Positions 54,000 to 63,352 of a stretch of DNA of 64,000 nt are shown here, in pieces. Below the pieces are notes generated by a model. That model did not search any database. It saw only the letters and a program-made list of their open reading frames with translations, and was not told the origin of the DNA. Numbering within the stretch: position 1 is the stretch's first letter; every line of letters starts with the position of its first letter. A program made the translations under genes and the position numbers. The DNA comes from Haemonchus contortus (Eukaryota; Nematoda; Chromadorea; Rhabditida; Trichostrongylidae): contig LS997565.1 of NCBI GenBank assembly GCA_000469685.2, positions 30,330,145 to 30,394,144 of the forward strand, written 5' to 3'.

Positions 54000-54440
54000 G
54001 GAACCTTTTCAATGACGGCAGTGTAGGATGTGTCATGGTCGTTGGTCCTCTGTGACAGGAACTGATAACAACTGATAAGAATTGATAAGGGGTCTTAGAG
54101 AGCAAAGGGGTATTTATGATCAAACACTGACTCTTTAATGCTGTAACTGCTGTAATAGCGACCGATCAAAGTCATTTCTCCATAACGAAATGAGAATATT
54201 TCCATTTCTTGCTATCAAACTACGACCGTTAAGTAGTAAGCTTTGTGACACAATGAAGTACCACGATTCCTTTTTGTTTTGTGCCATATCATTTGTGACT
54301 AAACTCAACTGACCGCTAATGATTTGGGATTCCCAAGTAATGAAAACTCCGTGGGAAAAATGTTCTATTGATAACGACATCTGTGATAGGCGTTACTATC
54401 CATTTCTGGGTACCATTCAAGACATTGGCTTTCAATTAGT
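54000..54440 (-). repeat. R4-family segment
   Basis: The minus-strand frame 54380-54135 reads HFSHGVFITWESQIISGQLS, LVTNDMAQNK and LLLNGRSLIARN, related to 21207-21434, 56590-56830 and 57690-57920. Upstream, CTGATAACAACTGATAAGAA is the R5-type sequence in reverse. Confidence 0.55.
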
Positions 54441-54522
54441 TAAGCCATCAATGTGACGCAATTTCGAGATGAATAGCAGTGAATCGAGGCTTCTAATTAG
54501 TATACAATCAATAATAACACAG

Positions 54523-54738
54523 AAAAAATCGCTCCCAATTCGGAGCTAATGCTGGGAGTGTAGAGCTTTCAAGGAAAATCAAATTTCTCACAAGAAGGAG
54601 GAGCGCCCGGCGAAGCCGGGCGACACCATAAGAAGGAGGGAAGCCTGGCGTTAGCCGGGCGGCCCGACTGGTATATATATATATACAATATAAGTATATA
54701 TACAATATATTGTATATATATATATATATATATTTATA
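54523..54738. repeat. R6 repeat, GC-rich twin hairpin and (TA)n tract
   Basis: 54523-54672 matches 21890-22064. Hairpins GCGCCCGGCGAAGCCGGGCG and GCCTGGCGTTAGCCGGGC occur at 54604-54655. A (TA)n-rich tract (54672-54738) follows, at the edge of the next transposon. Confidence 0.8.
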
Positions 54739-55309
54739 GGGGTGCCCAAAAAAGAGACATTTTCACTGCTCGGCTTGTACCATCAAGTACCATCAATGTA
54801 ATCAAACTTCATTAAATTTTGACTGCATATCACCACACGCAAAATCAACAACCCATTGTACTCGATCACGGAATTCTTTAGTGGCCTTCCGCACGAAAGA
54901 AATCGAAAGTTTTTACCACGCAAATTTGATGCGTCGTCTGAGGTCGGCGAGATTGGCAACTCCTTGACCATCGCAGACAATCCTGTTGGGTTCTACAGGA
55001 AGTCAGCGGTCCTCCAGATCCTAAGCGACGATGCCCAGGAATCTGTCTGTGAGCGAATCGATTGAGAAAGTTGCGTATCTGCTTGTTGCCGACCGATATC
55101 CCGTAAGTCGTCTTGAGCGCGTCCGCAATGGCAGACGGCTCCATATTTTGATGCCGATATAGGAACTACACGAGTTCCTGCTTCCTTTCATAAAGCAACA
55201 TTCTTAGTACGCTTTACCAAATCACAGTCTTCTGCTGCTTCAATCGGTGCGACGTATTCCGCCCTGGATTAGGCCCCATGCATAGTGTCTCTTTTTTGGG
55301 GCACCCTTG
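54739..55309. mobile_element. Tc1/mariner-type non-autonomous element (571 bp)
   Basis: The left end GGGGTGCCCAAAAAAGAGAC is inverted as GTCTCTTTTTTGGGGCACCC at the right end (about 22 bp, one indel). Each end is bordered by TA. An 88-codon minus-strand frame (55144-54878) begins EPSAIADALKTTYGIS and QIRNFLNRF, a helix-turn-helix-like stretch, which may be a transposase N-terminal remnant; no DDE motifs are seen. Confidence 0.85.
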
Positions 55310-56185
55310 TATATATATATATATATGTTTATATTGAGTTGTCCGGAAAGTTTCCGCCAGTTTTCGACACCCCGGGCTTATCAACTGTTGTACAAAAATC
55401 AGGAACCTTCACTCATAGAATTGTATATTTTCTGGGTGGGTAAGCTCCCTCTATATTTAGTTTCAGGTTCTGTTAAAATTCCTCGAAGTCTATCTGTACA
55501 GGACTCTTGTGAAATTTGAGGATCACCGCATGCAATTGCGGCGCCTGATGCTTTTCTCCGACCGCAATGGCAAAATTCGGCTCATGCCGCGAGCAAGATT
55601 TGGTACGTTTGAATAGACATGCTCCAGGGGAAGTTACAGTACCCGAACTATTTGCGGAATATGAACACGGTGAATTCACCTTTAAAGTCGGCAACACTCA
55701 GGAAATCCATAACCAGTTGAAAACGACCAAATCAAAATATTAGCGAATGGCGAATCACTGCTCGTGGACTAGGAGGAAAACAATGTTTCGAAATCGAATA
55801 TACATGATAATTTGCTGGAATTGGTTTTGTAAAACGCCTTGACATCAATATGATGGACCGGCCTCCATGTGCGATTCGTTGCTGAAACGATATGTGTGTA
55901 TGTGTATATATTAGGTTGCCCGGAAAATCTCCGCCGATTTTCGACACCCCTGGTTTATCTACTGTTGTACAAAAGATCAAGAACCTAAGGTCATAAAATC
56001 TTATATTTTCTGAAAGGGCCTCTATATTCCTGTTCAGGTCCTGTAAACATTCTCAATGTCTGTATAGAACTCGTGTGAAATTTGAGGATAATAGCGTGAC
56101 GTTTTTCTTCTACCGCAAGGGCAAGAATGTGGTTGGAACCGCGAGAAAGATCTGGTACCCTTGAATAGGCATGCTCTAAGGATAT
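55310..56185. repeat. Two direct copies of a mariner-like 5' end (~280 bp)
   Basis: TTGAGTTGTCCGGAAAGTTT at 55334 and TTAGGTTGCCCGGAAAATCT at 55911 are each preceded by TA. Both continue with TCCGCC, TTTTCGACACCCC and TTATC.ACTGTTGTACAAAA, then CTTGTGAAATTTGAGGAT and GAATAG.CATGCTC. Both have the same orientation, about 577 bp apart. No opposite ends are visible, so both are truncated. Confidence 0.75.
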
Positions 56186-56189
56186 CCTT

Positions 56190-56335
56190 TTTTATATAAT
56201 TTGCTAAGTGTGTCTGTTGGTTTGCCGCTGTGTTAATGTGTGTGTGAGTGTTGGTGTGTGTGTCTGACAGGAAATTCATAACCCTGTCCCCGTGGACCTA
56301 GAGCGTTAAAATTTGGAAGGATTGCACTTTTTCGT
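56190..56335 (+). repeat. Short GGGCGGAG-type terminus
   Basis: TTTATATAATTTGCTAAGTG, TGTCTGTTGG, a GT tract and AGGAAATTCATAACC with CCCGTGGACCTAGAGCG give a single terminal segment. It stops after AAAATTTGGAAGGA. Confidence 0.75.
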
Positions 56336-56369
56336 ATTACCAGTGGAACTTCAGCATTCTAATAGGCGA

Positions 56370-56846
56370 TGCAGGATATGACGGGATCGTAGGTACTCGG
56401 TGACAGGAGAAGATGAAGGACCTAAGAGAAGCCACCTATCGATCAAAACCCTGACATCTTCGGTAACTACGATGTAGCTTTGACCGTTCGGGACGTATCA
56501 TTCGATAAGACAGGATGGTAGAGCACGGTGGCGAAAGTGAGTGACATGTGCAGTGATAGGGACCCATTAGGGCAATAGGATAAGCAGATAAGGATTTTGT
56601 TCATTTCTTACTGTCAGAGTGCGACCGCTACCCAGCAAGGTTTGTGATTTGATGAAGGATCCTCTTTGCTCGATGTCATTCGCGACAAAACTTATCCGAT
56701 CGTCTGTAATTCGAAATTCTCAATTAATGATATTTCTGTAAAGAAAAGGGTCCATTGATAAAGAGCATCTGATAACGGTGCTATCATCGCTCGGAACATC
56801 ACAGCATCATCTTTGATTGTCCAACAGTTGGATTTTTGACGGTTAT
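56370..56846. repeat. R4-family segment, copy with SINE insertion
   Basis: GGGATGGTAGAG-like sequence, AGTGCAGTGATAGGGACCCA and GCGACCGCTACCCAGCAAGG align with 57590-57920. The minus-strand reading RISFVANDIEQRGSFIKSQT and LLGSGRTL is a clear member of the conserved peptide family. It continues after the SINE at 57164-57340 (CAAAGGCGTAAGCG). Confidence 0.7.
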
Positions 56847-56857
56847 TTATTTCTAAT

Positions 56858-57152
56858 GGGCGGAGGTGGTGTAGTGGCGAGTGGCGCACTATCTCACATG
56901 CACGGTCAGGGGTTCGAATCCCGGATCGATGCCCGCCTAAGTCAACCAAGCCTTCCATCCCTGCGGGGCCGGTCAGTTGGTACCAGACTTGTTTGGGAGC
57001 ACTTACTTGTACATCGGCTCTCCACCGCAAGTCATTGTATAGGCCGCATACGCACTCATTACGCCGCTACGATTCTGAATGGAAGTCGAGTGCGGGGCGC
57101 ATCCTTCAGACGGGATTGATTAACGCCAAGAACTTTATCCTTTATCTTTTAG
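56858..57152 (+). mobile_element. Complete tRNA-derived SINE with perfect 11-bp target duplication
   Basis: The target duplication TTATTTCTAAT is at 56847-56857 and 57153-57163. The element starts GGGCGGAGGTGGTGTAGTGG (A box) and has CAGGGGTTCGAATCCCGGAT (B box) and CGATGCCCGCC, then the family body with AGTCATTGTATAGGCCGCAT and GTCGAGTGCGGGGCGCATCC. The tail is TTTATCCTTTATCTTTTAG. The head folds partly like a tRNA, but it is a SINE promoter and not a tRNA gene. RNA polymerase III would transcribe it, and a LINE partner would mobilise it. Confidence 0.9.
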
Positions 57153-57484
57153 TTATTTCTAATAAGGAGAGGAGAAGTTCGAGACTTCCAATCAAAGGCG
57201 TAAGCGCCAAGTTTAACACATTTGCACTGCCCTGTTAAATCTGTATCAAACTTCGTGTGCATTTGTTTGAAAAAAGGAGTGGAGAGTTAGATTTATTACA
57301 ACATAACCGAAGAAGGGAGGGGGAGCTTTCGATTTCTGTTGTGTCAAAGGAGGATTTCGAGCTACGTTCCAGTATCATACTCTCACTCAGCTAAACAGCG
57401 GAAAAAAAACTTAAAAATTATGAACTTTGAAGAAGAGAAAAAATTTCTCAGTTCAACATTTTTTGGTATAGGGTGTTTGACACA

Positions 57485-57535
57485 AGGAGGAGAAGAACCT
57501 GGCGTCAACCGGGCCATCCGACCGCTTAGATCTTA
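57485..57535. repeat. Decayed GC-rich hairpin repeat
   Basis: AGGAGGAGAAGAACCTGGCG, TCAACCGGGCCATCCGACCG is a degraded copy of the twin-hairpin element. Confidence 0.55.
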
Positions 57536-57540
57536 ACGGC

Positions 57541-58150
57541 CTTGGTATTCACAATTAAACGTTGACTCTCTGACACACATCATTCAATAACACGGGATGG
57601 TAGAGTAGGCCGACAAAAGCGTGTGGTAAGTGCAGTGATAGGATACCATTGACCGCACGACGGTAGGAATATGAAAATTTTGTTTGTTTCTTGCAATTAG
57701 GTCGCGACCGCTACCCAGCAAGGTATGTGGCTCAATAAAATATCCTCTTTGTTCATCTGCGGTAAAACTCATTATTTGCTGTGAAACGTAACCTACCGCC
57801 AGTCATCTGGATTCTCATCTGATGATACCTACCCAAAGAAAAAGGTCCATTGATAGCAACATATGATAATGGCGGTATCATCACTAGAAACACTTGTAGG
57901 TACAGCCCGAGATTTTGGTTGCCTGGCGGTTGAATCTTTAATGGGTACTTGATTTTAAGGAAAAGAGCAAAAGATTGAGAATTGGAATCAAAGGCGTAAG
58001 CGTTGACTTACACTGAGCACCATTTGCCCTGCCCTGCTAGTCCTGTGCCAATTTCTGTGTACAGGAAAATAACATTTGTTTTGAAGAACAAATGGGGAGT
58101 TAACCGATTACAAAAAAAGAGGAGGGAAGCAAGATTATCAGAGGTCGAAT
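57541..58150. repeat. R4-family segment, SINE-free copy
   Basis: It aligns with 56370-56846 plus 57164-57340 and so shows the empty SINE site (CGGTTGAATCTTTAATGG at the equivalent place). The minus-strand reading FTADEQRGYFIEPHTLLGSG and RDLIARN belongs to the conserved peptide family. Confidence 0.7.
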
Positions 58151-58324
58151 GAACTTCGCCAAGACGAAGTGAAACTCACATCTTTTTATATTTCAGTAAA
58201 CTTAATCGCTCCCTATCACTGCACTATGAACTTCGTCGAATTGAACCTATTAAGGAGTCAAGGTTATGCTGTGAAACAAACAATGATGTTAGGGTTCAAA
58301 AACTCTCTAAGGTCTCTTCTCTCG

Positions 58325-58612
58325 TCATTGTTCCCATCCTGCCGTCAATGTTCGCACTCTGCCACCTCTACTCCTACCAATTTTGAGCTCTTCAAGTGCA
58401 CGGGAACAGGAGTTATGCATTTCCACTCTAACTCCGCCCCCTGTAGACGGAGTACGCTCCTGCCACCCGCCATAAGCGTTAACATCCTTCCGCCTATACT
58501 CCTACCGAGTGGGATGGCTTTAGGTCCACGGGGATAGAAGTTATGGCTTTCCGGTCAAACACATACATACACACACTAAAAAACACATTTGCGCGTTATA
58601 AGTAGTAGGATA
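58325..58612 (-). repeat. GGGCGGAG-family array with terminus
   Basis: Two units (CTACCAATTTTGAGCTCTT, GGAACAGGAGTTATGCA, CCCTGTAGACGGAGTACGC) end in AAACACATACATACACACAC, GCGCGTTATAAGTAGTAGGAT. It abuts the point where the two NHR introns cease to match (ATAAATGT). Confidence 0.8.
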
Positions 58613-58659
58613 ACACATTTATGATGCCCCATCGTAGCAATATATTTTGCTTAAGAGAT

Positions 58660-60936
58660 AGATTATTACCTCCAGAGAAAACCAAGATAGTTTTTAGAAG
58701 CGCATATTCCTCAGCAGTTATCCGAATTTCCTGGAAAACTGTGGCGACATTGGTATAAAGATATTCCACTAGATCTTGAAGGAACTCGTTGAACCTGGTT
58801 GGAAGTGAGATAGGGAAAATATTCGTTAGAATGATAAGGAAGTAGCAATAAGTTATTTGAATGATCTCACTCATTATCCTCTCTTTTTTGGGATAGTGAG
58901 TATTTGAATCCGTGTGGAAAAACAATCCCTTCATAGTTGTTCAGATATGCATTATAAACCAACATTAGTAGAACAACACCACAATAATTCGTACTGCAGA
59001 CAGAAAGCTGAAAGGAGTACCCACCACTTCTTCTTTTCAGAAACCACAGAGCTTCTTAGAGTCACGAAAATGAATCACTTCAAATTCTGACGGCAGATAA
59101 GAGTATTTCTTACCCGATCTCTCATTTCCAGAAGGCTCAGCTCTGGGATAACAGCAACGAAATCGGCAAAGTGGGTGACAGAACGGCAATACCCTCGCTT
59201 GGGTACGTCCAGAATGTCGTCTTGCACGAAAAATGGGTCCTCATTCCATCCAATCTAGAAAAGGAATTATCTTGCTTCCTTCTTTACTTCAAATTTATAT
59301 TTTCTGAGCGTTCTACCGGTGTTCTTTCGCAGCAGATATGCGGTCTCTCGAGCACTTCTGAAAGTGAATTGTCCAGCGAATACTGAAATAGTTCCCGAGA
59401 GGAGTCGCGATTGTCGCATAACCTAAAATAGCGTAGTTGATCAAAGAGGGGTTTCCGAGGAACTAGGCCCCAGGTTCTGCGCTGTCCAGATAGGCTAGTG
59501 TCTATCTGTCTTGCATGTTGTTCTACTACGATTGGGTCAAGTTTGAAGGGCGGTGCAAGGACCAAGCATCCCCAAAAAATGGGCTGAGGTAAAGAAGGAA
59601 TTTGACTATGGAAATAAGGAGACCCACTCGTGATGAGCCAAAATTTTAATCAACTCGACCTCATCATAACATAGAGGTCAGAGATAAGTTTTCAGAAATC
59701 TACATTTTCGGGAAGGTTCATGATGGAAGCTCAATCCATTACATCTTCGCTTTGTCGGCTGTGGGACTTTGACGTTGCGTTGGGAGCGAAGAGATTGTGA
59801 ATGGTTGTTTTAGGGAATGGATATTATCGTTTACAAAAATAAGGAAGAGAATAGTACCTTCTCCAAAAATCTTGTTAACAGATTCGTTTAAATAAAGCAA
59901 GTGTTTTCGGTCAGTCTGACAGCGTAGCTTTGACACAGGAGTAAAACAGAACAAGTGCATGGCGATCTCACTGCCGATACAACAACTGGCCAAATCGTTC
60001 TCATCTACTGAGAACTAGTCTGATGTGTACGCAAGAAGCACTAAGCAATATGAGGCGAAGTGGGGATGAAGGTCTAAGAGATTTGCCGTCATCCAATCCA
60101 GCTTCGGGAAAGTTTCTCCTACATCATTTCCATACAGAATTGTACTGGTATACTGCTTATTGGGCTTATGCAATGACTTGGGCAAACCAGCCGATGTAAA
60201 AGTCAGAGGACGGAAATTCGACGGCGGAAAATGAGTATGTTTGCACCACTGCCACTAACCTTTCCTTTAAGACAAAATAACCGGAGATACATGTCATTTT
60301 CTTAGAAACCTTATTCATATCACGTAAGCCATACAAATCAAAAGTGGAATTAAACATGAATTGGACCTCATAATCTGGAACGAAATACGTCTTCTGTAAA
60401 TGAGATTTCTCTCCCACTATAGTTGGAAAAAGATTCGAACTAAAAGTATAGCGCACTCACCCCATACCACGGTAATCGTTGGAGATATACTTTCTTACCT
60501 TTCGATGTGAGATTCAAAATACGTTACACTGATCCGAGAGGGAAATTTTCTGCTTGATTCAACTACATTTCATTATTTCATTAGTTTGTGTGGCACGGAA
60601 GTTTCGTGCTTCTCTTCTCTATCCGATCTGACAAATCCAAGATGGAAGATGTGAAAAATGGGTTTTGGGTCTGAAAATTCGCCTATCTCTCTACCTCAGA
60701 ATCAAATAAAAATTCATCTAATCTCTCTACCTCTTCGAGTTATATCGCGCAGATGTATAGCACGCTTCCATCCGTAGCCCTACGGTATAAAATTCGATCA
60801 CTGAAAAACTTAAAATGCTCACCTCAGTGGTTCAAAAAATAACGAAGTAAACGCGAACTCGGATCCTTTTCGCCTTCTCCTCATGCCTAGGTTTTATTTT
60901 TTCAATGAAGAATGATAAACAGTTCACATAATGTTC
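58660..60936. repeat. Block R3, copy B (left part)
   Basis: It aligns with 13670-15640 except for about 570 bp (59860-60430) absent from copy A, where copy A instead has the fold-back MITE. A 96-codon minus-strand frame at 60166-60456 and an 84-codon frame at 59739-59993 lie mostly in this extra DNA. I recognise neither. The alignment ends at AATACCGCTTTGCTGTACAA, the start of a PLE. Confidence 0.8.
58670..59422 (-). pseudogene. NHR ligand-binding domain, four exons (copy B)
   Basis: The minus-strand exons are 59422-59317, 59254-59114, 59007-58871 and 58794-58670, with lengths 106, 141, 137 and 125 nt, identical to copy A. Acceptors are CTATTTTAG, TTTTCTAG, CCTTTCAG and CCAACCAG; donors are GTAGAA, GTAAGA, GTGAGA and GTAATA. 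Peptide landmarks are FQYSLDNSLSEVLERP, CRSVTHFADFVAVIPELSLL, GVVLLMLVYNAYLNNYEGIV and FLQDLVEYLYTNVATV with ITAEEYALLKTILVFSG. The first exon frame is also open upstream to about 59597 (KLDPIVVEQHARQID, SGQRRTWGLVPRKPLFDQLR), so it may be longer here. These exons are intact, but the last exon at 51606-51811 is frameshifted. Confidence 0.8.
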
Positions 60937-61211
60937 AATACCGCTTTGCTGTACAAGTTTGTTTTGGTTGAACCCCTGAACCCCTGAAACCTGAAAATAG
61001 TTCGAAGCCTCTGATCTACGACTTACTCGACCAAGCGCCCAAACGCGCTAGGCTTGTTGCAACAACTTTCAGAAACTAGAACATGGAAAAGTTTCCCTTA
61101 AAAAGACCAACCTTAAGCGGTTCCACCAGCGCTGCGTCCCACTCTATATGAACAACAAGGAATCAATGATACACCATTAATGACCGTAAGATAAGAGTCA
61201 TGCGGGTGATC

Positions 61212-61649
61212 TCATTGTCCACAAAAGGGAATGAACGACACCAGTTTACTTGTTATGGCCAAGCACTCATTTCGATTGTTCAAGCTTGGATTTTTCGAGC
61301 GAATATATAACGCTTCCAGTATCTTCCTGGCACCGATCTCATTCTCGTAGGCAAGGATTTTACATTCGATGTCGAAATCGTTCCCTCGATGTCCTTCTAG
61401 TCGGTGCTTCCCGGGTGGTGTTAGTAGACTTCCACTCCTTCTTCCTGCTGAATGTTCTTTGACGCGTATGTCGAGCATCCTTCCCGTCTCACCAATGTAT
61501 ATTTCGTCACAAACTGAACACTGAAGTTGATAAACTGTCCCTCGCTGTGTGCAATCTCCTTCTTTTCCAAACGGACAAATGACCCAGTTACCCGTAGAAC
61601 ATGCACGGTCGTAAAGTCTATTGCAGATTAGTTGACGTTTGATATTTAC
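61212..61649 (-). pseudogene. PLE GIY-YIG endonuclease domain (open fragment)
   Basis: About 146 codons are open on the minus strand. They contain NIKRQLICNRLYDRACSTGN, ICPFGKEGDC, GTVYQLQC (GIY strand), then IYIGETGRMLDIRVKEH (YIG and catalytic Arg), GNDFDIECKILAYENEIGAR (catalytic Glu in YENEIG), and SLNNRNECLAITSKL. All endonuclease residues are preserved although the RT part is missing from this arm. A TGA lies just upstream. This is the best-preserved PLE nuclease in the window. Confidence 0.88.
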
Positions 61650-61745
61650 TCATGGTAGGTTTATAAAGACATCATCATTGGCAAAATCCGCGCATGCTAT
61701 GCACTGCCTGATCTATGCGCTTATGTCCGATATGACATTACGTCC

Positions 61746-62995
61746 GAAATAAGACCCATCATTAGCTGTGTGGGAGGCCTAACGGACCGTTTTTCCTGGT
61801 TCCTCAATAAAATTATTGGTCAGCTCCTCCGATACGTACCTTCTCATCTGCCTAACACTGACGAATTTCTTGATCACTTGCGTTCGTGTAGGCTTCAAGA
61901 AAACCGCGTAATAGAGTCGTTTGAGGTGACCGCGCTCTATACAAACGTGAACGACAGCGAAGCTCTCCAAGCAGTTTCTGAAATGCTGGATGAGCAAGAA
62001 GCAGAAGTGGTGACGTACGGATTGAGCGAGGTTCACAACATGGCTCTTATTAGGGGAATGTCTAAACTGTGATATTTTCAAGTGGAGCGACAATACTTCG
62101 CCTAAAAGCGAGGACTTGCTAAGGGTCAGTGGCAAGCACCGGTTCTAGCTGTCTGTTTTATGAGCAGATAGAAAAACCAGTTATAGCGCGAATCCACTTT
62201 GTATTGTCGGTATGTCGATGACTGCTGCGTAATTACATCAACGCGGCACGAGATGAATGAATTATTTGACATTCTTAACCAACAGTATAGACTTTATACT
62301 TTATAGACTAAATCGTCGTCTTCAGGAAGTGAAAGTAGTTCGAAGGCTCTGATCTGCGGCTTTATACTAAATACAAGATCACAATACATCAAGTTCACGA
62401 GAGAAGTTCCGCACAAAGGCTTGCTTCTTTTCTAAATATGCAGATAAACATTTCAAGTGGGAGTATAATGTGAAGTGGCATGGGAAAAACAGTTCGAAGG
62501 ACATCATACTCCACGCAAAGTCTGCCCACCCTGGAGCTGTAAAATGTGCGCTTATTCGTAATATGTACAAGACAGCGACAGGAGCTTGTACAGTCGAAGT
62601 GGAACGAGAGGAGTCACGTAAACTAGCATCTGAATTGCGGAGTTGAATGATTATGAGGCACGACGCGAAAGATCAGGCTCGAAAAGGCATTTCCCAAGAG
62701 ATGCTGGGAATATGGTGTATCTTCGGCCTCCTTTCATATCGGGCAAAATAAGCGCACAAAACAGGCAATGCACAGCACGCGCGGATTTGGACGATATTGT
62801 TGTCTTGATAAAACTACCAGGAGAGAATGTCAAACGTCAACTAATCCGCAATAGACTTTACGACCGTGTATGGCAACGATCAATCGAGGCAACGATTCTG
62901 ACATCAAATAAAAAATCCTCGCCTACGAGAATGAGATCGGTGCCAGGAAGATACTGGAAGCGTTATATATTCGCCCGAAAAATTCAAGTCTGAAC
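61746..62995 (+). pseudogene. PLE reverse transcriptase and connector (broken)
   Basis: The plus-strand frame 61770-62072 reads LTDRFSWFLNKIIGQLLRYV, HLPNTDEFLDHLRSC and VIESFEVTALYTNV. The usual motif A Asp is Glu. Motif C RYVDDCCVITS (YVDD 62211-62222) is intact in another frame. At 62304-62330 an inverted scrap of the element's own 3' end (TTCAGGAAGTGAAAGTAGTT) interrupts the RT region. The connector AGNMVYLRPPFISGKISAQN, VLIKLPGENVKRQLIRNRLY runs to about 62870, then jumps to LAYENEIGAR-type sequence, so most of the GIY-YIG domain is deleted in this arm. Confidence 0.85.
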
Positions 62996-63272
62996 AACCG
63001 AAATGAGTGCTTGGCCATAACAAGTGAACTCTCTTCTGTGGACTATGAGATCACCCGCATAATTCTTATCTTACGATCATCAATGGTTTCTCATTGATCC
63101 GTTGTTGTTCATATAGAGTGGGACGCAGCGCTGGTGGAACCGCGGAAGGTTTGTCTTTTTACTGGAAACTTTTCCATATTTTAATTTCCGGGAGTTGTTG
63201 CAACTAGCCTAGCGCGTTTGGGCCCTTGGTCGAGTAAGTCGCTGATCAGAGCCTTCAAACTACATTCACTTC

Positions 63273-63312
63273 CTGAAGACGACGATTTAGTCGAAACGTT
63301 GACCAATAAGGC
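63273..63312 (+). ncRNA. Hammerhead-like motif at PLE 3' end (best copy)
   Basis: CTGAAGA, the hairpin CGACGATTTAGTCG (4-bp stem, 6-nt loop), then AAACGTTGACCAATAAGG. CUGANGA plus GAAA around a stem is the hammerhead core. The register of the first stem II pair is not canonical. A second, inverted copy lies at 62304-62330. Confidence 0.45.
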
Positions 63313-63352
63313 GGTTCGACCATAACAAATCTGTACGGCAAAGCAGTAATAA

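Larger units (their letters stand above)
60937..63352. mobile_element. Head-to-head pair of Penelope-like element copies
   Basis: 60937-61745 reads as PLE 3' sequence on the minus strand and 61746-63352 as PLE on the plus strand. The outer ends are inverted copies (TACCGCTTTGCTGTACA and TGTACGGCAAAGCAGTA). About 400 bp are shared between the arms, including the GIY-YIG C-terminus (NEIGARKILEALYIR and NNRNECLAIT on both). The pair sits in block R3-B; sequence from 63353 continues the alignment with copy A. The left arm has lost the hammerhead-like motif. Confidence 0.85.

Noticed and set aside
56858..56936. Possible functional tRNA gene
   Set aside because: It has A and B boxes, but it is followed by SINE body sequence and flanked by a target duplication, and no full cloverleaf forms.
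61421..61606. Minus-strand 61-codon frame MHVLRVTG...
   Set aside because: The overlapping frame encodes the GIY-YIG domain, so this one is a shadow.
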